The notes beneath the pieces are model-generated. The model searched no databases and was not told where the DNA came from. It was given only the letters and a program-made list of their open reading frames with translations. Shown here one piece after another: positions 10,100 to 21,263 of a stretch of 64,000 nucleotides of DNA. Each line of letters begins with the position of its first letter. Within the stretch, counting starts at the first letter, position 1. Made by a program: the position numbers and the translations under genes. This stretch comes from Scalesia atractyloides (taxonomy: Eukaryota; Streptophyta; Magnoliopsida; Asterales; Asteraceae): positions 38,607,027-38,671,026 of the forward strand of contig CAMTDV010000022.1 in assembly GCA_947069175.1 (NCBI GenBank). The letters run 5' to 3'.

Positions 10100-11308
10100 A
10101 AGGCACTCAACTATGAAATGGCGGATGGTATCCTTTACCGGAAGTCATACCTTGGACCACTTCTCCGCTGCATTGACCCGCAAAACGCGCAATACTTGAC
10201 CCGCAAAATACATGAAGGGTATGCATAATTCACGCCGGTCCGCGCATGGTCGTTGCAAAGATTATGAACACCGGTTACTACTGGCCTGACATGCACTTAG
10301 ATGCAGTCGAAACACTACGGAAATGCGTGTTAGGCTAGCGCCATGCGCCGAAAACATTGCGCCCCAAAAATGGATCATGATCCCAGTAACAACAGCATGG
10401 CCTTTCTAGCAATGGGCGATCAATATGGTGGGACCTTTCCTGGATGCCCAGGCGCAGTGAAGTTCATAATCGTAGTCGTCGATTACTTCACCAAGTGGGT
10501 AGAAGCAAAGCCCCTTGCATCCACCCACAACAACTGTAGTGCGCAAATTCATTTGGGAGCATATAATTTGCCATTTCGGACTACCCAATTTTGGGAGCTT
10601 ATCATTTGAAATTGTAGCTTCAAGCACCTCGCGCGTGAACGTGCGCATTGTCAGTGATAACGGACCCAATTTTGTCGCTGAAGAATTAAAACGGTGGATG
10701 GAAGAAATGCATATTGAACAGGTGTTCACTTCAGTTGCGCATCCCCAAGGGAACGGCCTAGTGGAAAGCATAAACAAGAGTATCGTTTAAGGGATCAAGA
10801 TGAGATTGGGGACGGCGCAGAGAGGCTTGGTAGATGAGTTGCCAAGTATCCTTTGGGCTCATCGAACCATGCCAAAAACCAGCACTAGCGAAACTCCATT
10901 CAGCCTGGTGTATGGGACAGAGGTAGTGATTCCCGCGGAAATAGGCTCCCATCACCGCGCATGCTAGCTGTGCAAAACCAGAACAATAAAGACGAACGCA
11001 GACTCGACTTGGACCACTTGGAAGAAAGGCGTGAAAACGCCGCAATCAACGAAGCAAAGTACAAGTCCAAGCTTGAGAAATACTACAATGTGCGAGTCTG
11101 CATATGTACCTTCCTACCCGGTGATTTTGTTTTACGCGACAACGAAGCGTCTAACGCTGAAAGTCTTGGAAAACTCGCACCTAAGTGGGAAGGCCCTTAC
11201 ATAATCCATAAAGTCCTAGGAAAGGGTGCATACACCCTCAACCGTTTTGACGGCTCAAACATTCCTAGGACCTGGAATACGCAACAGCTAAGGCGGTGCT
11301 ACATGTAA
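10100..11308 (+). pseudogene. Integrase of the Tat element (broken)
   Basis: The order of readable parts is a zinc-binding N-terminus (RKIHEGYA, then TGYYWPDMHLD), the first catalytic Asp in IIVVVDYFTKWVEAKPL (about 10466-10515), the second in IVSDNGPNFVAEELKRW (about 10650-10700), the Glu region GNGLVESINKSIV, and the C-terminal domain ending GSNIPRTWNTQQLRRCYM at 11308. Just before the second Asp there is a stretch of unusual sequence containing a 24-nt copy (10616-10639) of a segment from 9923-9946. The frame is broken at least four times. Confidence 0.75.
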
Positions 11309-11673
11309 ATTAGCAAACATTGTGATCTAATTATCTATCATGTACATGGCTCTTACGCCTTATTGTTAATAAAGAAAATGGATACATGTATTTCTTTATC
11401 TAGATGTTTTGTTACAAATGCGCGAAACTACATTGGGTTTACGCGAAAACACCATGGTACACAATGACTCATGAACAAAAATTCACTACCTACTTCATGC
11501 ACATGGGATGGGATGTTCATACACGAGTTCATTATCAGTTTTATTCGCTATACCTACACAAAGTCGTTCTTTTCACGCAAATATTGTAACTTGAAAGAAA
11601 TACATCCATTTCATTAAAAGATAAAAGATATGTACAAGCATGCTCAACGCGCAGTTACATTCAAGATGTCACA
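11309..11673. other. Spacer between pol and the antisense gene of the Tat element
   Basis: No conserved coding sequence seen. This is where convergent sense (pol) and antisense transcripts would end; AATAAAGAAAATGG at about 11369 could serve sense polyadenylation. Confidence 0.4.
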
Positions 11674-12714
11674 TCAAAGATATTTTCCATGAGTGGTAGC
11701 GCGGCTAGTGTCCCATTGTACGTCCAGCACATGAGTGACATGGTGTGCACACTTAGCGAAGCCCTGCGCGTAGCTATCATAGCGCGCAGTGACCATCAAC
11801 TTGGCCACTGCGCCGTCCAACTCTACCGAATTTAGGATAGAGTTCCCGATCTGCAATACAAGAACAACATGATGAGAATTAAGACAAAGCGATCAAATAA
11901 CAAGGGAGAACTTACATTGACAACTCCATGTTGTTGCATCCACAGCATGTTGTTGGTTAGCGACTCCACCAGACTTGCGGAGATGGCACGGGCGGCTTCA
12001 GAATCTTCTAGTTTTTTTCACCCGCGCCCACCTTGGCCTCCGCCAATCGCAGCCTCTCCTTATCCTCCAGGTGCCTACGTTGTAATTCGGCCTTTTCCAC
12101 CAAGGCCACCCGGAGATCATTCTTCGCGCCTTCCAGCGCGGCACAAGCCTCCACCTGGTTATGCACAACAAGGTTAGCCTAACAATCTATTGATTATAGA
12201 AAATAAATAAAGGGCAAATTTCTTACCTCCTTTTGCTCACTACGTTCGTGGTGCGCCCTGGCCACCACGGCCACAGCATCTGCTACCTTCTTCTCCTCCT
12301 TCAAGCGTCCAGCCTCGGCGTGCAGGCTCACGATCTCATCTCTCAAAGATTTTTTCTTGTTGTTATCTCTTTCACAGCCTTCCCTCCACCGCTTGCACTC
12401 CTCCGCAAGGGTGGCAGCAGAGCCTTCCGCCTTCTTTTTCCACCCCAGCATGGACCATTCTTCGGTCCGTTGGGCTTCGGCAAACCTCGCCTTTTCAGCC
12501 TCCAGCTCAGTTTTTTGCGCAACCACTTAGGCTTGCTCTTGGACTAGATCCGCTTGGGCAGCCTCAAATTTTCTTGTTCTTTATGCATGCCCGCCACTCC
12601 ATGATAATCTTGTGTGTGTTGGAGGTGGAGCTAGCTGCTTCCTGGAGGTACGCACGGTATGTTTGTTCATGACTCTGCTCAGCACGCGCACGCACCTCTG
12701 CTAGGGGGAACTCT
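11674..12714 (-). pseudogene. 3' half of the Tat antisense gene (coiled-coil protein)
   Basis: Reading on the minus strand from 12714, a Lys/Glu/Ala-rich coiled coil (12526-12230, with EAEKARFAEAQ and RDEIVSLHAEAGRLKEEKK) continues through further Glu/Ala-rich exons to a last exon at 11850-11674 (IGNSILNSVELDGAVAKLM to THGKYL, stop). Two introns fit the plant rule: 12226-12155 (GTAAGA...AACCAG) and 11915-11851 (GTAAGT...TTGCAG). The second joins two open frames exactly. The 5' half of this gene lies at 23796-25725; Tekay A sits between them. Such an antisense frame downstream of integrase is known from some Tat elements; its role is unknown. Confidence 0.65.
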
Positions 12715-12897
12715 GTAACATTTGTAAAAATCGGGTCTCCAAAACCCGCTCCGTTTTGTAATCTTGTACCATGTTATAAAGGATTTGTTAATTATTTATG
12801 ATTATTTTGAGTTTAAACGATACATAATTAATAAATAAACTAAACTATAAAAATTAAATTTGATAAAAAGTTAAAATAAAATAAATAAAAAACATTT

Positions 12898-12975
12898 GTA
12901 GCTGCCGGGACTCGAACCCGGGTCAGCCCAGCCTTCAAAACGACTTAACCATCTTTCACTAAACCACTCCGCCAC
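12898..12975 (-). other. Antisense tRNA-Ser-like module, Tekay A 5' LTR
   Basis: On the minus strand it starts GTGGCGGAGTGG (matches A-box TGGCNNAGTGG) and ends with GGGTTCGAGTCCC (perfect B-box) and CAGCTAC. The ends can pair at 6 of 7 acceptor positions, one by G-U. Eleven bases further downstream lies TTTTTT, a polymerase III terminator. Length 78 nt. Confidence 0.75.
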
Positions 12976-13832
12976 AATGTGTTTTCTGATAACACTAGGC
13001 AAACATTTGGATTTTATACACAAACTCGATTTAACCGTTAATGCCATCTGAATAACAGAAATTGGCAAATCGATCGCCAAACCATTCCGAATTCGTCTGG
13101 CCAGCTTATAACCGATGTATTTCGGTTTCTAATTAAGTCCGAATAGAATGAACATAAAGCCTCATCATTTCCGGTATTTGAAACCGAAAATTTTATCAAA
13201 CTCTGATTTAATTCAAGTTCTGATCATTTGCACGATTCATAACTATCGCAACAACACTCAGTTTCATTTTCGTCAAGTTTCTGAACCGTAAGATTCTCTG
13301 AATCAGATCGCCGGAATTTTTCTGCAAATCACCGGAAAACCGGGACTCACATTCTCACGGTAATTCCTTCGGCTCTTTTTGTTTAAAACATGTGATTAGT
13401 CAATCTCTAACACAACTCCATCATCAGAATCAATCTTAGCCAACGTTTAACGGAAATCTTACATTCGCCGGAAAGTTCCTGAGATTGCCGGAATCCCACT
13501 GTGATCTGGTAAGATATCCTGCACTTCTTTTAAACCTTGTTTAGGTGATTTAACGTTATGAATAATCGATCCACACTGTTAATTGGTTCAACAGTCGGAG
13601 TTCATTTCCAGTACCGACGAACTTTCACCGGATTTCTGTGTTTATCTTCAATCAGTAAATTCTGTTCTTTAAACTCTCTCCATTCCTTACCCTTGATTTA
13701 CTGTTAACGTCTAAGTGTTTTGTAAGTCACAAAATCAAACTTAACCAGTCGAATTATGCTGACCGTGTAATTCGACGAAGAAGATGAAGTTATTCCAGAG
13801 TTTAAGAGTAATTAAAATCCGGTTTATAAACG
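12976..13832. other. LTR stretch without recognised features (Tekay A)
   Basis: Moderately AT-rich LTR sequence with many CGCCGGAAA-like words (for example near 13310, 13330, 13470). No open frame that differs from its 3' LTR copy in a way suggesting selection. Confidence 0.5.
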
Positions 13833-13912
13833 GGTTAGACACACAGTCCAGCGGTGGACTGTGTGCAAATTTCATATTCACGTCCCGAGTTCGAACCTTA
13901 CTACGCGCACGC
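13833..13912 (+). other. Sense tRNA-like module 1, Tekay A 5' LTR
   Basis: Perfect 11-bp hairpin CACACAGTCCA / TGGACTGTGTG (13840-13865, loop GCGG) followed by a B-box GAGTTCGAACC at 13887-13897. A T5 run lies near 13931. Upstream is an AT-rich stretch ending TTTATAAACGGGTTAGA. Confidence 0.7.
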
Positions 13913-14001
13913 TTTGTATAATAACATTCCTTTTTAATCATGAACTAACCCGGGTTAAAACAGGTAGTTGTTAAGTATATTATAAATCAAGAATATAACC
14001 G

Positions 14002-14079
14002 GGTTAGACACGCAGTCCAGCGGTGGACTGTGTGCAAAATAAACTTCACGTCGCTCGTTCGAATCCTGTCCCAAGCACC
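14002..14079 (+). other. Sense tRNA-like module 2, Tekay A 5' LTR
   Basis: Hairpin CACGCAGTCCA / TGGACTGTGTG (14009-14034) and B-box CGTTCGAATCC (14056-14066). T5 run near 14099. TATATTATAAAT lies about 30 bp upstream. Confidence 0.7.
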
Positions 14080-14170
14080 GGTCAATTGAATTAAAACGTT
14101 TTTGTAAATAAAGGTATTTTCGGTTAATTCAAATAAGTATATAAATATAATTAAAACTGAGTTTCTAACG

Positions 14171-14248
14171 GGTTAGTCACGTAGCTCAGTTGGTAGAGCT
14201 ACGTGCACGTGAACGGAAGGTCGCCGGTTCGAATCCCGCTTGGCGCAG
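14171..14248 (+). other. Sense tRNA-like module 3, Tekay A 5' LTR
   Basis: GTAGCTCAGTTGGTAGAGC is a textbook tRNA D arm/A-box, extended to a perfect 10-bp stem CACGTAGCTC / GAGCTACGTG. The B-box GGTTCGAATCC lies at 14226-14236. TATATAAATATAATTAAAA starts about 42 bp before the A-box, and a T8 run follows at 14298-14305. The 5' end cannot pair with the 3' end GGCGCA, so a normal acceptor stem is absent. Confidence 0.8.
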
Positions 14249-14534
14249 CAATTACCGCTGACCGAACCAGTCAACGGTCAACAGTAAAAAAATAATATTT
14301 TTTTTATATATTTATTTGTTTATTTTAATTTAAAAATCCATTTAAAATACTTAAAAATAACATTTTTAGAGATAGAAAATAGCCATAAACTCACAAAAAT
14401 ATATCTAAAAATCCCATTAAAATCCTTAATAAAATCAATCCATTTAATATATTTTCCATTATTATTTAGGTTAGTATTCCTCGTCGACTCGCTCGTCTAA
14501 ATCGTGCGCATCTCACCATCTCCAATCCAACGCA

Positions 14535-14545
14535 CCCAATGTGAG
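14535..14545 (+). promoter_or_regulatory. Conserved splice-donor-like site in the LTR
   Basis: The context CGCACCCAATGTGAGTGAA contains a strong GTGAGT donor. It is kept in all four Tekay elements (39398, 44107, 50558, 56778 on plus; about 31508 and 58826 on minus). A possible acceptor TTATTTCAG lies at about 14702-14710. Confidence 0.4.
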
Positions 14546-14804
14546 TGAACCTTTGAAATTCCCCGTTTTAATCACGATTTTGGGGTGTATCATGTGTCTT
14601 TGTTTATTTACATATTATAACGAAATTATTGTGCATACATCATAACATGACATGTGTATTAGTTTGTTGCTATTAAGTAGTCATTATTAAATGCAAATTA
14701 TTATTTCAGTACATGCAATTGCCGAGGCCGCAGCTCCCCATCCATCGAGGTTGAGCTTGATCCCCATTTTATTATGCGGTTGATCTTGGCGTGCCCGCAC
14801 GATC

Positions 14805-15033
14805 GGCTCCGTTTGATTGAGCCTTGATCGGTCATTTCATTTTACATTTCAATACATGCAATACGCTCGGCTCCGTTTGATTGAGCCTTGAGTGCACAGT
14901 TCAATTTACATTTCCAGTTCATGCAATACGTTCGGCTCCGTTTGATTGAGCCTTGAGCGCACAGTTCAATTTACATTTCCAGTTCATGCAATACGATCGG
15001 CTCCGTTTGATTGAGCCTTGATCGCACAGTTCA
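14805..15033 (+). repeat. Fourfold ~70-bp repeat with GGCTC...GAGCC hairpin
   Basis: Four units carry CGGCTCCGTTTGATTGAGCC flanked by (C)GATC/TTGATC-like bases, so each can fold. Units are joined by ACATTTCCAGTTCATGCAATACG-like linkers. Tekay D has two units; B and C have one. Confidence 0.8.
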
Positions 15034-15505
15034 TTTATGTCAGTTATCGTATGATATTGGTATATTCATGTATGCTATCAAATGTTAATGTATGTTATAA
15101 TTGTAACTGCTATTTGCCAATGTTTGATTACTTACATGTGCTCTTTTATGATTATGCACAATATTTTATTGATAAACTAACCATAATATCATTATCAAAT
15201 GTTTATCTAATAAGGTTCACTCGCCAACTTATGTTGACCCAAAACCTCCCATTTTACACATGATACAGGTGAACCAGCAGCAGCTAGGAACACATAGGAC
15301 CTGGATTAGAAGAAATAAAATGATTTAGTATTTGGATTGTTATGTTTGGTTATTTTCCCTTGTATTGAATGAACATGTTTGGATGTTTGAGAATGTAACT
15401 TTGACTTCATTAATTATGAAACATAATAGTAAATGTCATGTGCTTTGGTGATAACCCAATTATGCCCCGACTCTTATTTCCGCTGCGGGTCGGGGTGTGA
15501 CAGAT

Positions 15506-15518
15506 TGGTATCAGAGCC
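15506..15518 (+). other. Primer binding site, tRNA-iMet type (Tekay A)
   Basis: TGGTATCAGAGCC, three bases after the LTR end. Confidence 0.95.
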
Positions 15519-16312
15519 ATGACTATAGGGATATAGGATAGGTTATTAGACCCTTAGAGCCTATACTATAGTCGATTAGAAACTTATAAGAATTTTGTGT
15601 GTTATATGCCAAATTACATGATGTTTATATGTTTATGTTAAATGTTACATTTGATATTGTACAAGCATGTTCATAAGTATGTATTATCAAATAATGCCTA
15701 TCATGAAATCGTATGATCATAACATATCACATCCATGCAAGCACACACCACATCATGATTGATTTTACAATGATTTTCGTGTTTTCAAATCTCATCAAAG
15801 TGAGTTCTCATGACGGGCATGTAGTAACTGGAAGGGTACTAGTACCGGTAGTCGGAACGTCCTGTCTAGGCTGGCATTCGTATAAATCCAAAATAAAGGA
15901 CCAGTTTGCCTACCTGGGGACTAATGATGAGAGTACGAAATACCTATTAGGCCAAAGCATGCTATACCAAACGTCGTGAGAGCTAATCCCACTCTGAGTT
16001 GTCGTTGTGTCTACACCTGGACACGTTCCGACCAAACATCTCATGAACATATTTTGTGGTTTGCATTCGGGGGATGCGAGTGTTAAATTGCCAATACTAA
16101 TGTGAATCCTACCAAGCCAATAACCATGGGGGCCCACATGACTATGTAGGTGAAGGTATGGGGGACATTTGAGGCCCAACATGAGCGAACCCAAGACATC
16201 CTTTGGATGTAGTTGCATTATTGATATTTATGTTAATTTCATTTTCTTAAAGACACATGACACCTAAAAAGACACCATAAACTCACAATCTTCTCATTTT
16301 ATGATCCTGTAG
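15519..16312 (+). other. Leader of Tekay A with a conserved 270-nt block
   Basis: No protein frame is credible. From about 15787 to 16030 the sequence is shared closely with the leaders of B, C and D, including the palindrome GGTACTAGTACC (15836-15847), GTCGGAACGTCCTGTCTAGG and GACCAGTTTGCCTACCTGGGG. Placement between primer site and gag suits an RNA packaging or dimerisation signal (inference). Confidence 0.55.
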
Positions 16313-17686
16313 ATGTCGTCTAGACAGCATCGAAGGGGTAGGAAATCGGAAAAGTCTCGGGAACGTTTGGCCACTCATATCGCGAATCAAATGGCCACGA
16401 TATTGCCTGACATCGTAGTACAAGTACAACAAGCCCTTGCTGCAAATCCTACTAACCCTCCTCAACAACAGGACCAGAACATCAACAACCCTCCTACCAT
16501 CAAATGCTCCTACAAACATTTTAAGTCCTGTGATCCTCCAAAATTCGAAGGGACTGAGGGAGTCACTGCTCTCCTACATTGGTTCGAGGAGATGGAGAAC
16601 GTTTTCTTAAACTGCGATTGTCCTGAGGATCGCAAAGTTCGTTACGCCACCGGGAGACTACTTGGTGTAGCTCTCACTTGGTGGAATACTGAGAAGGGAA
16701 AGAGGGGAACTGAAGATGCGATGGCCTTAACTTGGGAGGAGTTAAGGGAAATCATGGCTAGACATTTCTGTCCTAGAAGTGAAATTAAGAAATTGGAGGA
16801 TGAATTTCATGCCTTGAAGCAAAAAGAGGGTGATCACTCTACTTACAACAAAAGCTTCTTGGAGTTGAACCAAATGGTTCCAAACTTATTCACTCCAACC
16901 TACCGTCTGATCGAACATTACATTCGAGGACTTCCCTCGAAAATCCAAGATTCGGTCCTCAGCGTTTCACCGGTAACACTCGAAGCTGCCATGGAGTTGG
17001 CAACAGAACTGACCGAAAACCGAATTCGCAATGGGAAGTTCAAAGAGGAAAAGAAGAAAGCCCCTGCTGAGGGACAAACCTCAAACCACCACACTCCTTC
17101 CTCTAAGTTTGCTAACAAGAGGAAGCGTAACACCAGGAACTTTGCAGTCACCCAAACCAACACCCCTATTCTTGCTGCACCCATCACTCAAGCCACACCT
17201 CCACCTGCGCCATACAGAAAACCATACATAGGGCCACTACCAAAATGTAACCGTTGTCAGTATCACCACTCCCCTGATTATCCTTGCCAATACTGTACCG
17301 GCTGCGGTCGCGCCGGACACACTATTCAAAACTGCCGCACGTCTCAACGAACAAACCGTCACCAACCTATAACCCAAACCCACCAACTATTAATGGGTCA
17401 AGCCCAACAACAACTACCATTTCCACCCGCCCAACATTTAGCCCAAACATACTATCAACCCAATTACCCTATGGGCCAACCTATGCGGGCTTGTTTCAAT
17501 TGCGGCGACCCAAGTCATTTCAGAAACACATGTCCAAGGCTGGTCAATATTATTCATGCTCAGGCCCAAGCCAACCCTGTGAATCAAGCGAACCAAGCTC
17601 CTCCACCTGCTAGAGGAAGATCTTTCAATATTAACGCAAACCAGGCCAGAGCTGACGGCAATGTGGTCACGGTACGTTTCTTATAA
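16313..17686 (+). pseudogene. gag of Tekay A (open for 457 codons, then frameshifted from pol)
   Basis: Gag forms the particle and binds RNA. The frame starts at an ATG after TCCTGTAG, the same place as in B, C and D (MSSRQHRRGR...). The retrotransposon Gag core lies at residues 80-190 (HWFEEMENVFLNCD, ALTWWNTEKGKRG). Two CCHC knuckles follow: CTGCGRAGHTIQNC (about 329-342) and CFNCGDPSHFRNTC (394-407). The frame ends at 17686 because one base is missing near 17670 compared with Tekay C, where gag and pol are one frame. The Gag part itself is intact, so it could still make Gag. Confidence 0.85.
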
Positions 17687-17689
17687 ATG

Positions 17690-20600
17690 GTAGATATGCC
17701 TCTATGTTATTTGATACTGGTGCAGATAGAAGTTTCGTGTCATTAGAAGTTGAACCTATCTTAAGTAAAAATCGGGATAAGCTCGCGGAATCCATAACGG
17801 TGGAAGTTGCGGACGGAAAACCAGTTTCATTAGACTCTATTTTACGCAACTGTACGCTCACCCTAAACGACCACGATTTCTCAGTCGATCTTATTCCTAT
17901 GAAGCTGGGAAGTTTCGACATCATAATCGGTATGGATTGGCTCAGTCAACATCATGCGGAAGTTGTATGTCGTGAGAAATTTATTCGTATTCCTCTTTCA
18001 AACGGTCAGACTCTTCGAATCATTGGAGAAACCTCGTCGAAAGGGCTCAACTTAATGTCTTGTCTTCAAGCTCAAAAATACCTTCGCAAGAATTATGTCA
18101 CGTTTTTAGCCCATATCATCAAGAAGGGGACCGCAGAGAAGAAACTTGAAGATATTCCTGTTGTAAAAGATTTTCCACAAGTTTTTCCTGACGACATTTC
18201 AGGACTTCCTCCAATCAGAGATGTCGAATTCCGTATCGATCTTATACCTGGTGCTACACCAGTGGCAAAATCTCCATATAGGTTAGCCCCCTCTGAAATG
18301 CAAGAGCGAGCCAGTCAATTGCAAGAGTTGACTGACAAGGGATTCATACGCCCCAGCTCATCGCCTTGGGGTGCACCTGTCCTTTTTGTAAAGAAGAAAG
18401 ATGGATCTTTTCGGATGTGCATCGACTACAGAGAGCTCAACAAGTTAACCATCAAAAATCGATATCCTTTACCCCGCATAGATGATCTTCTTGACCAACT
18501 GCAAGGTGCCAGTTGCTTTTCGAAAATCGACCTTCGATCTGGCTATCATCAGCTTAGAGTGCATAAAACTGCTTTTCGAACTCGTTATGGTCACTATGAA
18601 TTCATGGTTATGCCGTTTGGATTAACCAACGCACCAGCTGTTTTCATGGATCTAATGAATAGAGTCTGCAAACCTTACCTCGATCGATTTGTTATTGTAT
18701 TCATCGACGATATTCTTATCTATTCAAAATCTAAAGCTGATCATGAGCGTCATCTACGACTTGTTCTTGCACTTCTAGAAAAGGAAAAGCTTTATGCCAA
18801 GTTCTCTAAATGTGAATTTTGGTTAAAAGAGGTGCAATTTCTCGGGCATGTAGTCAATGACAAAGGAATACATGTTGATCCATCAAAGATCAAAGCAGTT
18901 CAAGAATGGCAAGCTCCACGTACACCAACTGAAGTAAGGTCTTTTCTTGGACTAGCTGGCTATTATCGTCGGTTCATTTCAAACTTCTCTCGCATTGCGG
19001 TGCCACTCACGGCTTTAACCCATAAGGGAAAACCATTCGTATGGGGACCCAAGCAAGAAGAAGCTTTTCAAACTCTTAAGCAAAAACTTTGTGATGCACC
19101 AATCCTCACTCTTCCTGAAGGTTGTGATGATTTTGTAGTCTATTGTGACGCGTCAGGACAAGGATTAGGTTGCGTTCTCATGCAAAGAGGAAAAGTCATA
19201 GCTTATGCCTCAAGGCAACTCAAGACACATGAAAAGAACTACACCACTCATGACCTCGAACTTGGAGCCGTTGTATTCGCTCTTAAGATATGGAGACATT
19301 ATCTTTATGGTACTAAGTGTGAAATATACACTGACCACAAGAGTCTTCAGCATATCTTCAATCAAAAAGAGTTAAATATGAGGCAACGAAGATGGGTCGA
19401 ACTCCTAAATGATTACGACTGTGAAATTAGATACCACCCTGGCAAAGCAAATGTGGTGGCTGATGCACTTAGTCGAAAGGGTTATGCGAACTCCATTCAT
19501 CTTCTATGTTCGCAAATTATAACCGATATTAAGGATCAAATTCGAGAAGCTCAACACGTTTCAATAACAGAGGAAGATGTACAAAAAGAGATGTCCTGTG
19601 GAGCCGAGCTAAAACTTGAAACAAAATCTGATGGTATTTTGTATTACCTAGATCGTATATGGATTCCTAACCACATCAATCTTCGTGAAACACTCATGCA
19701 TGAAGCTCATAAATCGCGATATTCTATACACCCAGGATCTGATAAGATGTATCAAGATCTACGGTACACCTATTGGTGGCCTGGAATGAAGAAAGATATT
19801 GCCGTTTTTGTTTCCAAGTGTCTCACATGTTCTAAGGTGAAGCCTGAACACCAAAGACCCTCAGGACTTCTAGTCCAACCGGAAATACCTGTATGGAAGT
19901 GGGAAAATATAACCATGGATTTCATTACCGGGTTACCTCGCATTCTAGTGGGTATGACACTATATGGGTGATTATAGACCGACTTACAAAATCAGCTCAC
20001 TTTATTCCTATTCGGGAAGATTTCAAGAACGAAAAGCTTGCTCGTATTTATATCAACGAAATCGTAAGCCGACACGGGGTACCAGTAAGTATTATTTCTG
20101 ATCGTGATGGTCGTTTCACCTCACGAACATGACAAGCAGTACAATCCGCTATGGGCACTCGATTAGATCTCAGTACCGCCTATCATCCTCAAACTGATGG
20201 ACAGTCTGAGCGCACCATTCAAACTCTTGAGGACATGCTTAGGGCATGTGTCATAGACTTCAAGGGAAATTGGGACGCCCACCTACCGTTAGTTGATTTT
20301 CGTACAACAACAGCTATCATTCGAGCATCGGCATGGCACCTTTTGAAGCTTTATATGGTCGAAAGTGCCGATCTCCTGTTTGTTGGCACGAAATCGGGGA
20401 AGCACAAATTACTGGTCCAGAATTGATCCAAGAAACCACAGATAAGATTCATCAAATCCGAAACAATCTTCTAGCGGCTCAAAGTCGTCAAAAGAGTTAC
20501 GCAGATAAACGACGGAAGCCCTTGGAGTTTAGCATTGGTGATCATGTGCTTTTAAAAGTATCACCGTGGAAGGGAGTAGTTCGTTTTGGTCAAAAGGGAA

Positions 20601-20968
20601 AGCTAGCACCACGTTACGTAGGACCTTTCAAGATACTCGAAAGAGTAGGTCCTGTAGCATACATGCTTGACCTACCGGAAGAACTCGACAGAATTCATCC
20701 CACATTCCACGTATCGAACTTGAAGAAGTGCCTCGCTGATGAGAGTCTTCATATTCCACTGGAAGATATTCAGATTGACGAATCCATGCATTTTATTGAA
20801 AGACCAGTGGAGATTATGGACTATGGAGAAAAGCGTCTACGACGAAGTCGCATTCCTATTGTTAGGGTACGCTGGGAGTCGAAACGGGGACCTGAGTTTA
20901 CTGGGGAACGTGAAGACTCAATGCGAGAAAAATACCCACATCTTTTTCCTACTACTTCAACTGTTTAA
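17690..20968 (+). pseudogene. pol of Tekay A: protease, RT, RNase H, integrase, chromodomain (frameshifted)
   Basis: The 755-codon frame 17704-19971 holds the protease FDTGADRSF, RT with CIDYRELNK (residue ~239) and catalytic FIDD (~332), RNase H with YCDASG (~480) and TDHKSLQ, and the integrase zinc domain (HEAHKSRYSIHPG...CLTCSK). One base is lost near 19945; integrase resumes at 19893-20132 (DRLTKSAHFIP, SDRDGRFTSRT), meets TGA in place of TGG at about 20130, resumes at 20151, shifts again near 20300 and resumes at 20333-20968. RT also lacks five residues found in C (GYHQLRVH then KTAFRTRYG). The chromodomain reads PEFTGERED where B and C have PEFTWERED. Enzyme functions are known for the family; this copy cannot make a full polyprotein. 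Confidence 0.88.
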
Positions 20969-21002
20969 ATTTCGGGACGAAATTCCTAAAAGTAGGGGAT
21001 AC
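20967..21002 (+). other. Palindrome and polypurine tract before the Tekay A 3' LTR
   Basis: AAATTTCGGGACGAAATT (inverted repeat) is followed by AAAAGTAGGGGATAC, which ends at the LTR. The same pair occurs in B (minus), C and D. Confidence 0.8.
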
Positions 21003-21185
21003 TGTAACATTTGTAAAAATCGAGTCTCCAAAACCCGCTCCGTTTTGTAATCTTGTACCATGTTATAAAGGATTTGTTAATTATTTATGATTATTTTGAG
21101 TTTAAACGATACATAATTAATAAATAAACTAAACTATAAAATTAAATTTGATAAAAAGTTAAAATAAAATAAATAAAAAACATTT

Positions 21186-21263
21186 GTAGCTGCCGGGACT
21201 CGAACCCGGGTCAGCCCAGCCTTCAAAACGACTTAACCATCTTTCACTAAACCACTCCGCCAC
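21186..21263 (-). other. Antisense tRNA-Ser-like module, Tekay A 3' LTR
   Basis: Unchanged copy of the module at 12898-12975, with both promoter boxes and the T6 run. Confidence 0.75.

Larger units (their letters stand above)
12715..15502 (+). mobile_element. 5' LTR of Tekay A (2788 bp)
   Basis: TGTAACATTTG...GGGGTGTGACA. The LTR is several times longer than the coding-element norm and contains, in order, an antisense tRNA-Ser-like module, about 850 bp without recognisable signals, three sense tRNA-like modules, a putative promoter and splice-donor region, and a fourfold hairpin repeat. No protein frame is credible in it. Confidence 0.93.

Noticed and set aside
12871..13941. Open frames of 60-80 codons in the Tekay A LTR that are the same in both LTR copies
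   Set aside because: LTR copies are identical by mechanism, so conservation is not evidence of selection. The frames overlap the tRNA-like modules and show no protein motif.
14171..14248. Genuine nuclear tRNA gene
   Set aside because: D arm and T arm are convincing, but the 5' and 3' ends do not form an acceptor stem, and no normal 5-bp anticodon stem could be drawn.
13833..14248. CRISPR-like array of hairpin repeats
   Set aside because: Repeats are only partly alike, are 80 nt or more with unequal spacing, lie in plant retroelement LTRs, and no cas genes are present.
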